Program-made: the position numbers and the translations under genes
Notes under the pieces: generated by a model
The model's input: the letters and a program-made list of their open reading frames with translations, nothing else
Databases searched by the model: none
What the model was told of the DNA's origin: nothing
In this document: one piece after another, positions 36,225 to 45,249 of the stretch
Position numbering within the stretch: position 1 is the first letter of the stretch
Layout: every line of letters starts with the position of its first letter
Source of the DNA: Idiomarina baltica OS145
GTDB lineage: Bacteria > Pseudomonadota > Gammaproteobacteria > Enterobacterales > Alteromonadaceae
DNA: 64,000 nucleotides
Direction of reading: 5' to 3'
NCBI RefSeq assembly: GCF_000152885.1
Contig: NZ_CH672405.1
Coordinates: 162,658 to 226,657 of the forward strand

Positions 36225-39200
36225 ATGACTAAAGTTTCGGTTTTTAATCCCCCTTACACAGACTCGCCTCAGAAAGACATCAGTTGGACCGATCTCAACG
36301 GAAGCTCACCTGCATTGGCGCTAGCAAAAGTCATAGATAGAACGCCTGGGCGGGTACTTGTCGTGACCGCCGATGCAAATCAAGCGCACCGGCTGGAACA
36401 GGAAGTTCGCTATTTCGCAGGTGAGCATACAGATTATCATGATGATATTACCGTTTTCCCAGACTGGGAAACGCTACCTTATGATACCTTTTCACCACAT
36501 CAAGACATCATTTCCGAACGTCTGAGCGTGCTTGCCCGTCTCCCGCAAGCCCGACGTGGCGCGTTAATTGTTAGCTTAAACACGCTGTTACAACGTATTG
36601 CCCCAGTCGAGTTTGTGCAAAGTCAGTCGCTCAACCTCACCGTCAACCAACAACTTGATGCCCTTGCGTTGCGCGAGCAACTTGAGCGTAATGGCTATCG
36701 TGCAGTTGAGCAAGTCATGGAACACGGTGAGTTTAGTAGTCGTGGCTCAATATTAGACCTGTTTCCGATGGGCAGTACAACCCCCTATCGGATTGATTTC
36801 TTTGACAACGAAATTGATAGCATCCGTCCGTTTGATCCTGAAACACAACGCTCTTTGACACCGGTTGAATCCGTCAAACTCCTCCCGGCTCATGAGTTTC
36901 CGTTAACGAAGGCTGGTATAGAGCATTTCCGTTCAGCCTTTAGAGAGCGTTTTGAAATAAGTCATGAGCGCGAATCACTTTACCAGCAAGTAAGTAAAGG
37001 CCAAACGCCAGGTGGCATTGAGTACTACTTACCGTTGTTTTTTGAACAAACGGCGACATTATTTGATTACCTACCTAACGACGCATTGCTCGTTACCTTT
37101 GGCGATATTCAAGGCACTCTTGAGAAGCTCTGGATCGATATAAATCATCGTTATGAGCAACGACGCTACGATCAGCAGAAGCCGTTATTACATCCAAACG
37201 AAATATTCATGTTGGCGGAGCAGGTTCATAGCCGCTTTAAGCAAATGCGTCGCATTCGAGCCGCAATTCCAAGCGGTAAACCAACACCCGGTGCGGTGTC
37301 CTTCAATACTGCACCTGTGACAGACATCGCTGCGGAACATCAAAATAAGCAACCCTTTGCCAAGCTAAAGCAGTTGATCAGCACTGCGATAGATCAGGGG
37401 CAACGTTTGCTATTCGTCACCGAGTCCGCCGGACGAAAAGAAGCACTGCACGATATACTTGGGCGCATTGGTTACCCTGCACCGAGTGTTGTTCACTTCA
37501 GTGACTTTGAACAATCCAATGAACCGCTGGCACTCACAGTCGGCCCCATCATTAATTCGGTTCATTTAAAATCAGAAAATATCTATCTAATTACCGAAAC
37601 CGAGTTGATGGGCAATCGTGTCTCACAACGACGTCGACGTGAACAAAAACCGACGCAAAGCTCCGACGCGCTCATTCGCAACTTAGCCGAACTCAAAATT
37701 GGACAACCTGTGGTTCACATAGACCACGGTGTGGGTCGCTATCAAGGCCTAACAACTCTTGACGCGGGCAACGTCACCACTGAATTTGTCACTATCGAAT
37801 ACGCTCAACAATCAAAGCTGTATGTACCCGTGGCAAGCCTGGATGTATTGAGTCGTTATAGCGGGGGGGAGGAGAACCATGCCCCACTGCATAAACTCGG
37901 AAACGACAGTTGGGAGAAAGCCAAAAAACGAGCGGCTGAGAAGATCCGCGATGTAGCGGCAGAATTACTTGATGTTTATGCAAAACGAGCGTCCAACGAA
38001 GGATATGGCTTTACCATTGATGCAGACGACTACCAACGTTTTGCGGATAGTTTTCCATTTGAAGAAACGACCGACCAACTGAACGCAATTAATGCGGTAG
38101 TGCAAGATATGGCGGCGCCCCACCCGATGGACCGTCTGGTTTGTGGCGATGTAGGCTTTGGTAAAACGGAAGTCGCGATGCGTGCCGCTTTTATTGCTGT
38201 AAACGACAGTCGTCAGGTGATGGTTTTGGTGCCTACAACCTTGTTAGCTCAACAACATTACGACAACTTTAAAGACCGATTTGCCGACTGGCCCGTGCGT
38301 ATCGAAGTGCTATCACGCTTTAAGACCGCTAAGCAGTCAAAGCAAATTATTGCCGATACTGAAAGCGGTCAAGTCGATATTTTGATTGGTACTCATAAGC
38401 TATTACAGGGCGACATCAACGCGAAAGCGCTTGGTTTATTGATCGTCGATGAAGAGCACCGCTTTGGTGTTCGTCAGAAGGAAGCGATAAAAAGATTACG
38501 TGCTAACGTCGATATATTAACATTAACTGCCACGCCGATTCCCCGCACACTGAATATGGCGATGAACAACATTCGTGATTTATCCATCATCGCAACCCCT
38601 CCGGCGCGGCGTTTAGCAGTTAAGACCTTTGTTAGAGAACACGACAATGCCACTATTCGCGAAGCAATCTTACGGGAAACGTTGCGGGGCGGACAGGTAT
38701 ACTTTCTACACAACAATGTAGACACCATTGAAAAAACGGCAAGAGAAATAGAAGCGCTTGTTCCCGAGGCAAGCGTCACAGTTGCTCATGGACAAATGCG
38801 GGAGCGTGAACTTGAACGCATCATGAGCGACTTTTATCATCAACGTTTTAATGTGTTGGTTTGTACGACCATCATAGAAACCGGCATCGACGTGCCGTCG
38901 GCTAATACCATTATCATTGATCGCGCAGACCATCTTGGTCTAGCTCAGTTACATCAGCTAAGGGGACGTGTGGGGCGCTCTCACCACCAAGCGTATGCCT
39001 ATTTATTAACGCCTCACCCAAAACGAATGACAAAAGACGCCCTAAAACGGCTTGAGGCTATCGCACAACTAGAAGATCTAGGTGCCGGATTCATGCTTGC
39101 GACACACGATCTCGAAATTCGTGGTGCGGGCGAATTACTGGGTGATGACCAAAGCGGTCAAATAGAGAGTATTGGCTTTACACTCTACACTGATATGTTA

Positions 39201-39704
39201 GAGCAAGCTGTAGAATCTCTTAAGAATGGTCAGGAACCAACGCTTGAGGGGTTAACCCGAAACCGAGCAGAAATTGATTTGCGTATTCCTGCTTTGTTAC
39301 CTGATGACTATATTGCCGATGTTAATATTCGCTTGAACATTTATAAGCGTATTGCTGGTTGCAATAATGATGAACAACTCGAGGATATTCAGGTTGAGCT
39401 TATCGATCGGTTTGGCTTGTTACCCCAAGCTAGCAAAAACTTAATCGCACAAACACGCATACGCAACCACTCAGAAGCGTTAGGAATACGTAAAATTGAT
39501 ATGGGTAATCAAGGCGGTACGATAGAGTTTGGTGAAACAACTAAGGTGAAGCCGGAGACCATTATCGGACTCATCCAAAAATGTCCGAATCATTATCGCC
39601 TCGAGGGACCGACGAAACTCAGAGTCACTCAGTCGATTGAGGATACTCAAAGCCGCTTAGAACTGATACAGTCGCTTTTAGATGAGCTTGCTAGTGATAA
39701 ATAG
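36225..39704 (+). CDS. mfd: Transcription-repair coupling factor Mfd
   Basis: 1159 residues, normal for Mfd. It removes stalled RNA polymerase and recruits UvrA. Order of domains: N-terminal UvrB-like region (VFPDWETLPYDTFSPHQD), RNA-polymerase-interacting domain with VVHIDHGVGRYQGL near 498-511, the translocase with Walker A GDVGFGKTE near 640, DEEH near 741, TATPIPRTLNMA, and the second RecA lobe with GQMRERELERIM and QLRGRVGRS, then the C-terminal UvrA-binding domain (LPDDYIADVNIRLNIYKRI). The stop is 16 nt before csiV. Confidence 0.97.
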   Translation: MTKVSVFNPPYTDSPQKDISWTDLNGSSPALALAKVIDRTPGRVLVVTADANQAHRLEQEVRYFAGEHTDYHDDITVFPDWETLPYDTFSPHQDIISERLSVLARLPQARRGALIVSLNTLLQRIAPVEFVQSQSLNLTVNQQLDALALREQLERNGYRAVEQVMEHGEFSSRGSILDLFPMGSTTPYRIDFFDNEIDSIRPFDPETQRSLTPVESVKLLPAHEFPLTKAGIEHFRSAFRERFEISHERESLYQQVSKGQTPGGIEYYLPLFFEQTATLFDYLPNDALLVTFGDIQGTLEKLWIDINHRYEQRRYDQQKPLLHPNEIFMLAEQVHSRFKQMRRIRAAIPSGKPTPGAVSFNTAPVTDIAAEHQNKQPFAKLKQLISTAIDQGQRLLFVTESAGRKEALHDILGRIGYPAPSVVHFSDFEQSNEPLALTVGPIINSVHLKSENIYLITETELMGNRVSQRRRREQKPTQSSDALIRNLAELKIGQPVVHIDHGVGRYQGLTTLDAGNVTTEFVTIEYAQQSKLYVPVASLDVLSRYSGGEENHAPLHKLGNDSWEKAKKRAAEKIRDVAAELLDVYAKRASNEGYGFTIDADDYQRFADSFPFEETTDQLNAINAVVQDMAAPHPMDRLVCGDVGFGKTEVAMRAAFIAVNDSRQVMVLVPTTLLAQQHYDNFKDRFADWPVRIEVLSRFKTAKQSKQIIADTESGQVDILIGTHKLLQGDINAKALGLLIVDEEHRFGVRQKEAIKRLRANVDILTLTATPIPRTLNMAMNNIRDLSIIATPPARRLAVKTFVREHDNATIREAILRETLRGGQVYFLHNNVDTIEKTAREIEALVPEASVTVAHGQMRERELERIMSDFYHQRFNVLVCTTIIETGIDVPSANTIIIDRADHLGLAQLHQLRGRVGRSHHQAYAYLLTPHPKRMTKDALKRLEAIAQLEDLGAGFMLATHDLEIRGAGELLGDDQSGQIESIGFTLYTDMLEQAVESLKNGQEPTLEGLTRNRAEIDLRIPALLPDDYIADVNIRLNIYKRIAGCNNDEQLEDIQVELIDRFGLLPQASKNLIAQTRIRNHSEALGIRKIDMGNQGGTIEFGETTKVKPETIIGLIQKCPNHYRLEGPTKLRVTQSIEDTQSRLELIQSLLDELASDK

Positions 39705-39720
39705 ATCTGAGGAAAACAAC

Positions 39721-40827
39721 ATGAAGTGTAAGGGGCTAGTTTTTGGGTTACTGACGCTGAGCAGTCTATTCGCTTTACCCAAAGCACAAGCCAAGCAGGA
39801 CCCTGAATACTGGCGCTGGTTTGAAGTTGAAGTGTTGCTATTCAAACACACAGTTGAGCAAGATATCAGTGAACAGTTTCCGCTTCATCTTGAACCAATT
39901 GATACTTCCAATGCAAACGACTTGATTGCACAAGTGGTCAATGCAAATCACCACAACTTGCGAGCCAATTTACCACTTTGTGAACTTGCAGAGCACAACT
40001 GGCAATGGAATGCCCTGCCCTGTAGTTATGAGGACGAACGTCTTAGCATCGAAATAAATGGTAGTCCTTTCAACCGTCCGAGCAAACTCTCACAGCTCGT
40101 CAAACTTCCTGTTCATTTTTTTGGGCCTGAAAAAGATATCAAAGATGCCCGCAGTCCTTTTTTAGTCCCTAAAAGCCACTGGGTGCTGAATGAAACCGAG
40201 CAAACGCTGGAGCAGCGCGGCTTAGCACAGCCCTTGCTGCACCTAGCTTGGCGACAACCTGTGTTTGGTCGTGATGATGGTTACAAGTTTCATCTTTACG
40301 GCGGTAAAAACTTTGCTGATCGATATCAGTTTAACGGCTTTATGAAACCTCAAGATTCAGTCAAGTTCGCTCCTAGCACCGTTCGTAACGAACTTGACCC
40401 GCTCTCTCAACGGATGCAGAACATAGAGCAATTATTCGACATTCTCGCAAAGGGGCAACACCGTTTTGGTGCAAATGAGGACGGACAGTCCCTCGCACCG
40501 TTGCAAACTGAACCCAATAGTAAGCCGGTGTGGGAACTCGATGGCACACTTCATATCTTTCTAGTGGGCAATTATTTACATATCAAAGGCGATTTTAATC
40601 TTCGTGAGGAAGTTTTCATCGCTCCGCCGAATGGCGATCTTGCCGCACAAGCGTCAACATTGCTGACCTCAACGCAGGATAAAACTGAGGAAGAGCGATT
40701 TTTGCGTAGCTACCGCTTTGACCAGTTACGTCGGGTGATTAGTCACGAAACACACTACTTTGATCACCCCAAATTGGGTATGATTGTACAAATACGTCGT
40801 ACCGATTTATCTGCGCGACGCTATTAG
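39721..40827 (+). CDS. csiV: CsiV family periplasmic protein
   Basis: 368 residues from the ATG at 39721, which has GAGGAAA 6 nt upstream; an earlier in-frame ATG at 39682 lies inside mfd. Signal peptide MKCKGLVFGLLTLSSLFALP with probable cleavage after AQA. The mature start YWRWFEVEVLLFKH is the hallmark of the CsiV family. In Vibrio cholerae CsiV is a periplasmic peptidoglycan-binding activator of LpoA/PBP1a and is encoded right after mfd, as here. Assignment rests on that motif, the signal peptide and gene order. Confidence 0.85.
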   Translation: MKCKGLVFGLLTLSSLFALPKAQAKQDPEYWRWFEVEVLLFKHTVEQDISEQFPLHLEPIDTSNANDLIAQVVNANHHNLRANLPLCELAEHNWQWNALPCSYEDERLSIEINGSPFNRPSKLSQLVKLPVHFFGPEKDIKDARSPFLVPKSHWVLNETEQTLEQRGLAQPLLHLAWRQPVFGRDDGYKFHLYGGKNFADRYQFNGFMKPQDSVKFAPSTVRNELDPLSQRMQNIEQLFDILAKGQHRFGANEDGQSLAPLQTEPNSKPVWELDGTLHIFLVGNYLHIKGDFNLREEVFIAPPNGDLAAQASTLLTSTQDKTEEERFLRSYRFDQLRRVISHETHYFDHPKLGMIVQIRRTDLSARRY

Positions 40828-40856
40828 ACCACCGGTTTCAACTTTTAGGAGCGACA

Positions 40857-41342
40857 ATGGAAAAGTATGAAGAGCTTTTACTCGCGTTACGTAAAGTCAT
40901 TCGAGCCATTGATCTGCACTCCAAACAACTCAACAAATACTCGGGATTAACCGCGCCACAGTTACTCATTCTACGTGAAATTGTTGCTCGGGATGGTATT
41001 ACCGCAAGTGAAGTCGCGCAAAATATCACGTTAAGCCCGGCAACGGTCTCAAATGTTATTGAGCGAATGGAGCATCGCGGTTTAATCTATCGTCGACGTA
41101 GCAACACCGATAAACGTCGAGTGTTGATGTACATTACCGAGCAAGGTCAATCGCTACTGGCTCAAGCGCCACAACCCTTACAGGAAGACTTTATTGAGAG
41201 GTTTCAAGCACTTGATGAGTGGGAGCAATCCTTGCTGCTATCATCAATGCAACGAATTGCGACCATGATGGATGCTGAGCGGCTTGACGCAGCCCCCGTC
41301 TTGGAAGTAGGTAGTTATCACAAAATGGACAAGCATTCATGA
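40857..41342 (+). CDS. MarR family transcriptional regulator
   Basis: 161 residues with the MarR winged-helix layout: N-terminal dimer helix, LTAPQLLILREIVARDGITA, recognition helix block LSPATVSNVIERMEHRGLI, and the wing RRRSNTDKRRVLMYITEQG. A TAGGAG sits 7 nt before the ATG. The stop overlaps the start of the following secreted nuclease by 4 nt, so it is cotranscribed with it and may regulate it. The ligand is unknown. The C-terminal 30 residues extend beyond the usual fold. Confidence 0.9.
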   Translation: MEKYEELLLALRKVIRAIDLHSKQLNKYSGLTAPQLLILREIVARDGITASEVAQNITLSPATVSNVIERMEHRGLIYRRRSNTDKRRVLMYITEQGQSLLAQAPQPLQEDFIERFQALDEWEQSLLLSSMQRIATMMDAERLDAAPVLEVGSYHKMDKHS

Positions 41343-43072
41343 ATAAACTTTTTATCGCCATGGCTGTGCTACTCAATACCACAGCCGCCTATGCTCAAGA
41401 CTGTGGTGAAAAGCAAGCCGATATTACCCCGATATCCACTATTCAAGGTGAGGAATGGCAGTCTCCTCTAGTTGGGCAGAACGTAACCACTTCGGGAACA
41501 GTCACAGGAAAATGGACGGCTAACGATCAGCTGGCTGGATTTTTCATACAAAGCACAGAGCCCGATAACAACCCGAGAACATCTGAAGGTTTATTTGTTA
41601 GCTCAACAACCCAACAACCTTTTTCAGAAGGCGATTTTGTGGTTGTTACAGGACAGGTGACAGAAGCCAACGAACAAACACGTCTCGTTGACGTGACTTC
41701 GCTTTCGGCATGCCCTCAAGCACGCCCGCTACCCGCGCCCGTTGAAGTTAAGTTGCCTTTTAAAAGTAATGAACAACGCGAGCAACTGGAAAATATGTTA
41801 GTTACATTAGTCGCCGAAAGTGGGCAAGAACTAACAATCTCCGGTCATTATCAATTACCACGTCATGGCTACTTTGACGTATCCAGTGGTCGTTTGTTTA
41901 CCCCATCACAAATTGTTGAGCCAGGCGCTGACGCACGCGAGCAAATGCGCATCAACCAATTGAATCGTGTTCAAGTAGACGATAACAGTGATGTAGAACC
42001 CAACACACTTCCGTTTGAACAGCTGACGAGCTCAGCGCAAAACTCAATGCGCAGCGGAACAACGATGATGCCGATTGTTGGCATTCTTACAGAGTTTCGT
42101 GGTAGAGCACGCATTCAGCCTACGGAAGCCGTAGTCGCAAAACATATTAGCGAGCCAGAGACACCCAAGGCAAAGGATGAGTATCTACGAATCTCAAGCT
42201 TTAATGTGCTAAACCTGTTCAATGGCGATGGTGACAAAAATGGTTTCCCGACCGAACGCGGTGCGAAAAGCTTCGATGCGTATCAACGCCAACAAGCTAA
42301 AATTGTCTCAGCGCTGGTCGACATTGACGCCGATGTGTTTGGCTTAATGGAGGTTGAGAATGACGGTTACGGCTCCGACAGTGCAATTGTACAGCTCGTT
42401 AATCAGTTAAATGAGGCACAAGATAGCCCGTATGTTATCGCCGAGCCAAGAGCTCAACGATTAGGTGACGATCAAATTGCTGTCGGTCTCATTTACAATC
42501 GTAATCGCGTTAAACCGATTGGTCATGCGCATACAATAACTCAAGGTCCTTTCCGCTCAGGTAGCCGACCACCTTTAGCGCAAGTGTTGGAGGACAAGCA
42601 ATCCGGGCAGCAATTTACCGTTATCGTAAACCACTTCAAGTCGAAAGGTGGATGCCCTGACAATGGACCTAACGCCAACCAAAATGATGGTCAATATTGC
42701 TGGAATCAGCAACGCCTTGACTCAGCCGCGGCGCTAATCGAGTGGGTCAAGCAAAATGCATTCCCAGCACCTGTGCTATTAGGGGACTTCAACGCCTACT
42801 ACAAAGAAGACCCGGTACAGTACATAGCGAACCATGGTTTTAGTAACGTCTCGCGCGCCGACGAATACTCTTATGTATTTGATAGTCAAGCCGGTGCGCT
42901 AGACCACGTGTTTATTGATCAGGGTTTGACCGACAGCGTTAAAAATGTCCAACATATTCATTATAATAGTGATGAACCCACGGTATTTAGCTACCAAGAT
43001 ACCGAGTACTTCAAGGTGGGACCCTATCGCTCATCGGATCACGATCCAGTGTTTATCGATGTTGAGTTCTAA
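41339..43072 (+). CDS. ExeM/NucH-type secreted endonuclease/exonuclease/phosphatase family nuclease
   Basis: 577 residues. Signal peptide MNKLFIAMAVLLNTTAAYA; then an OB-fold-like N-terminal domain (about 30-265) and the C-terminal endonuclease/exonuclease/phosphatase domain starting ISSFNVLNLFNGDGDKNGFP. Catalytic blocks: GLMEVENDGY (metal-binding Glu), VNHFKSKGG, LGDFNAYYKEDP and SSDHDPVFIDV. This matches the ExeM group of extracellular DNases used by Shewanella and Vibrio to digest extracellular DNA for phosphate, nucleosides or biofilm turnover. No C-terminal sorting tag is present. Coupled to the MarR gene upstream by a 4-nt overlap. Confidence 0.88.
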   Translation: MNKLFIAMAVLLNTTAAYAQDCGEKQADITPISTIQGEEWQSPLVGQNVTTSGTVTGKWTANDQLAGFFIQSTEPDNNPRTSEGLFVSSTTQQPFSEGDFVVVTGQVTEANEQTRLVDVTSLSACPQARPLPAPVEVKLPFKSNEQREQLENMLVTLVAESGQELTISGHYQLPRHGYFDVSSGRLFTPSQIVEPGADAREQMRINQLNRVQVDDNSDVEPNTLPFEQLTSSAQNSMRSGTTMMPIVGILTEFRGRARIQPTEAVVAKHISEPETPKAKDEYLRISSFNVLNLFNGDGDKNGFPTERGAKSFDAYQRQQAKIVSALVDIDADVFGLMEVENDGYGSDSAIVQLVNQLNEAQDSPYVIAEPRAQRLGDDQIAVGLIYNRNRVKPIGHAHTITQGPFRSGSRPPLAQVLEDKQSGQQFTVIVNHFKSKGGCPDNGPNANQNDGQYCWNQQRLDSAAALIEWVKQNAFPAPVLLGDFNAYYKEDPVQYIANHGFSNVSRADEYSYVFDSQAGALDHVFIDQGLTDSVKNVQHIHYNSDEPTVFSYQDTEYFKVGPYRSSDHDPVFIDVEF

Positions 43073-44061
43073 TGCTGTTTGTTACCAAACCTGAGCTCAA
43101 ACTCAACACCTAGCATCCAGTGGCCTCGACGGGTTTCATAACGTTCCTCTCGAGGCCAATGGTGCCCCACCCATGTCTCCATCAACAGCCACGACTTGTA
43201 TATTCGGCGCCTATCAAGTACCCGAATACCATAATCCGTTACCGTAACAGGAGCTTCGTTTTCTCCTTCGGACCAAATTTCTGTTGCATAGGCATGATCA
43301 TTACCTGTTAAAAAATAGACCGTTGCCGATGAGCCCCACCGCACACCCTGCGTCTCTTGAGCAAAGGTCCCGATCGCGGACCATTTAGTGACAACATGTG
43401 TTGTTAATTGAGTTTCGGTATCGATACGTTGTGCAACACCAAAACCATCACTATCGCGCCAAAATACTGAGGATTCCCAGCGCATTAAACTGATATCTGA
43501 CAAAATGCTATCAACCCGATAGCGAGCACGCGCATAGGTATCAAGCTTAATACCGCCCCGCACCCCAACACTGTAGGTCAACCGGTGTGCTTCGTTTACT
43601 TGACGGCTAAAACCTAGCCCAATAAGCCACTCATCATCTGTATTTGGAGAGTTGATCACTGAAGGCTTACCCACGTCCTGCTGGTCTAAAAACTCACCCT
43701 CGTCGACTTGGCCTAGAAAAGCCGAGAAATCTTTTTTTGCGTGTGGCAGCTGAAATCGGGCACGAAATCGTGAATCGACTTCAAACTTATGGTAACCCGA
43801 CCACTGCGGCGCGACTGTTAAGCGTCCATAAGTTTCATGTTCACCACTGTTCATGCCTCGGTCAGCAAAAAAACTGTCAACCCAGCGAGCGCTGGACTCA
43901 ACGGAGGTCTCTAAACCATATCTAAACTGCTCAAGCCAACCATCTGAGGTATTTTCTTGAGACACCGAACTCGAGTCATTCGCATCTGATTGCGCCTGTG
44001 CAAGGGAAGGTGCTGTCCATAGCACGAGCATAAAAATTCCACTCACATAAATCTTTTTCAT
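43069..44061 (-). CDS. Unknown exported protein, possible outer-membrane beta-barrel
   Basis: 330 residues with a clear signal peptide (MKKIYVSGIFMLVLWTAPSLAQA). The mature part has many alternating hydrophobic/polar strands rich in aromatic residues, such as HRLTYSVGVRGGIKL, HVVTKWSAIGTF and RWGSSATVYFLTGN, and ends in the strand GHWMLGVEFELRFGN with His at the last position. This fits an outer-membrane barrel of about 12 strands, though the terminal residue is not the classic Phe. No family recognised. Converges on the nuclease gene with a 4-nt stop overlap. Confidence 0.55.
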   Translation of the reverse strand: MKKIYVSGIFMLVLWTAPSLAQAQSDANDSSSVSQENTSDGWLEQFRYGLETSVESSARWVDSFFADRGMNSGEHETYGRLTVAPQWSGYHKFEVDSRFRARFQLPHAKKDFSAFLGQVDEGEFLDQQDVGKPSVINSPNTDDEWLIGLGFSRQVNEAHRLTYSVGVRGGIKLDTYARARYRVDSILSDISLMRWESSVFWRDSDGFGVAQRIDTETQLTTHVVTKWSAIGTFAQETQGVRWGSSATVYFLTGNDHAYATEIWSEGENEAPVTVTDYGIRVLDRRRIYKSWLLMETWVGHHWPREERYETRRGHWMLGVEFELRFGNKQH

Positions 44062-44110
44062 CCCAACTGACCTATATTGTTATTAGAAGCAGTAATGCAG
44101 GAGGCCTTTT

Positions 44111-45244
44111 ATGTCCAAATATATATTCATCATGCTCGCTGTTCTTTTCACTCACTTGAGCATGGCACAAAATGAAATCAACGAAAAGCAATCTCACGAG
44201 CAAATAGCGACTTTTGCTGGCGGCTGCTTTTGGTGTGTTGAGGAAGCATTTGAGCAAATGAACGGCGTTCGAGAGGTCATTTCAGGTTTTAGCGGCGGAA
44301 CAGAGCTCAACCCGACCTACCAGGAAGTTTCCGCAGGTAAAACAGGTCACACTGAGAGTGTACAAGTCTATTATGACCCTAACATTGTTTCATACGCCGC
44401 CCTTTTGCAAAAATTCTGGCGTATCATTGACCCCACGGATAATAAAGGTCAATTTGTCGATCGTGGTCAGCAGTACCGTCCAGAAATTTTTTATCACACC
44501 GATCAACAACGTAAAATTGCTCAGCAGACTAAACAATATCTAGCCGAACACGGACCATTCAAAAAGCCTATTGTTGTGCCAATAACACGGTTTAAGTCCT
44601 TCTATCCCGCCGAGGACTATCATCAAAATTATTATGATAAAAATCCGATCCGCTACAAAGTCTATACGTTTAATTCAGGACGTTATGACTTCATCGAGAA
44701 GTTCTGGGGAGATACCTCAGATATCGATTATCAGCAGTACACCAATCAAAATCCCAATGGAGTCAATCAATCGAATGCAGCGCAAGCACGTTGGAAAAGT
44801 TACAGCAAGCCGAGTGATGAAGTGTTGCAGCAAAAGTTAACTGACATTCAGTTTGAGGTAACACAAGAGGATGGTACTGAGGAGCCATTCAATAACGCTT
44901 ATTGGGATAACAAGCGCCCCGGCATTTACGTTGATATTCTAAGTGGTGAGCCCTTATTTTCATCTACAGATAAATACAAATCGGGTACCGGTTGGCCCAG
45001 CTTTACCCAGCCGATCACATCCGATGCGGTGGTGGAAAAAGAGGATAACAGTTGGTTTTACACACGCACAGAAATTCGCAGCCGCTATGGTAACAATCAC
45101 ATTGGTCACGTTTTCAGCGATGGTCCAAAACCAACGGGGTTACGCTATTGCATGAACTCAGCTGCTCTAGAGTTTATCCCTTTAGATGAAATGAAAGAAC
45201 ATGGTTACGGCGATTACATAAAGTATGTAACCGCCGATAACTAG
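44111..45244 (+). CDS. msrAB: Secreted MsrA-MsrB fusion methionine sulfoxide reductase
   Basis: 377 residues, signal peptide [20 protein letters not shown], then an MsrA domain with the catalytic cysteine in [11 protein letters not shown] (about 37-47), and an MsrB domain from about 235 with [12 protein letters not shown] and the catalytic cysteine in [12 protein letters not shown]. MsrA reduces S- and MsrB R-methionine sulfoxide. The MsrB zinc cysteines (both CxxC pairs) are absent and the usual resolving cysteine position in SG(C)GWPSF is Thr. AGGAGG is placed ideally before the ATG. It probably protects envelope proteins, and needs a periplasmic thiol donor. No such donor gene is next to it. 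Confidence 0.93.
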   Translation: MSKYIFIMLAVLFTHLSMAQNEINEKQSHEQIATFAGGCFWCVEEAFEQMNGVREVISGFSGGTELNPTYQEVSAGKTGHTESVQVYYDPNIVSYAALLQKFWRIIDPTDNKGQFVDRGQQYRPEIFYHTDQQRKIAQQTKQYLAEHGPFKKPIVVPITRFKSFYPAEDYHQNYYDKNPIRYKVYTFNSGRYDFIEKFWGDTSDIDYQQYTNQNPNGVNQSNAAQARWKSYSKPSDEVLQQKLTDIQFEVTQEDGTEEPFNNAYWDNKRPGIYVDILSGEPLFSSTDKYKSGTGWPSFTQPITSDAVVEKEDNSWFYTRTEIRSRYGNNHIGHVFSDGPKPTGLRYCMNSAALEFIPLDEMKEHGYGDYIKYVTADN

Positions 45245-45249
45245 AACGG

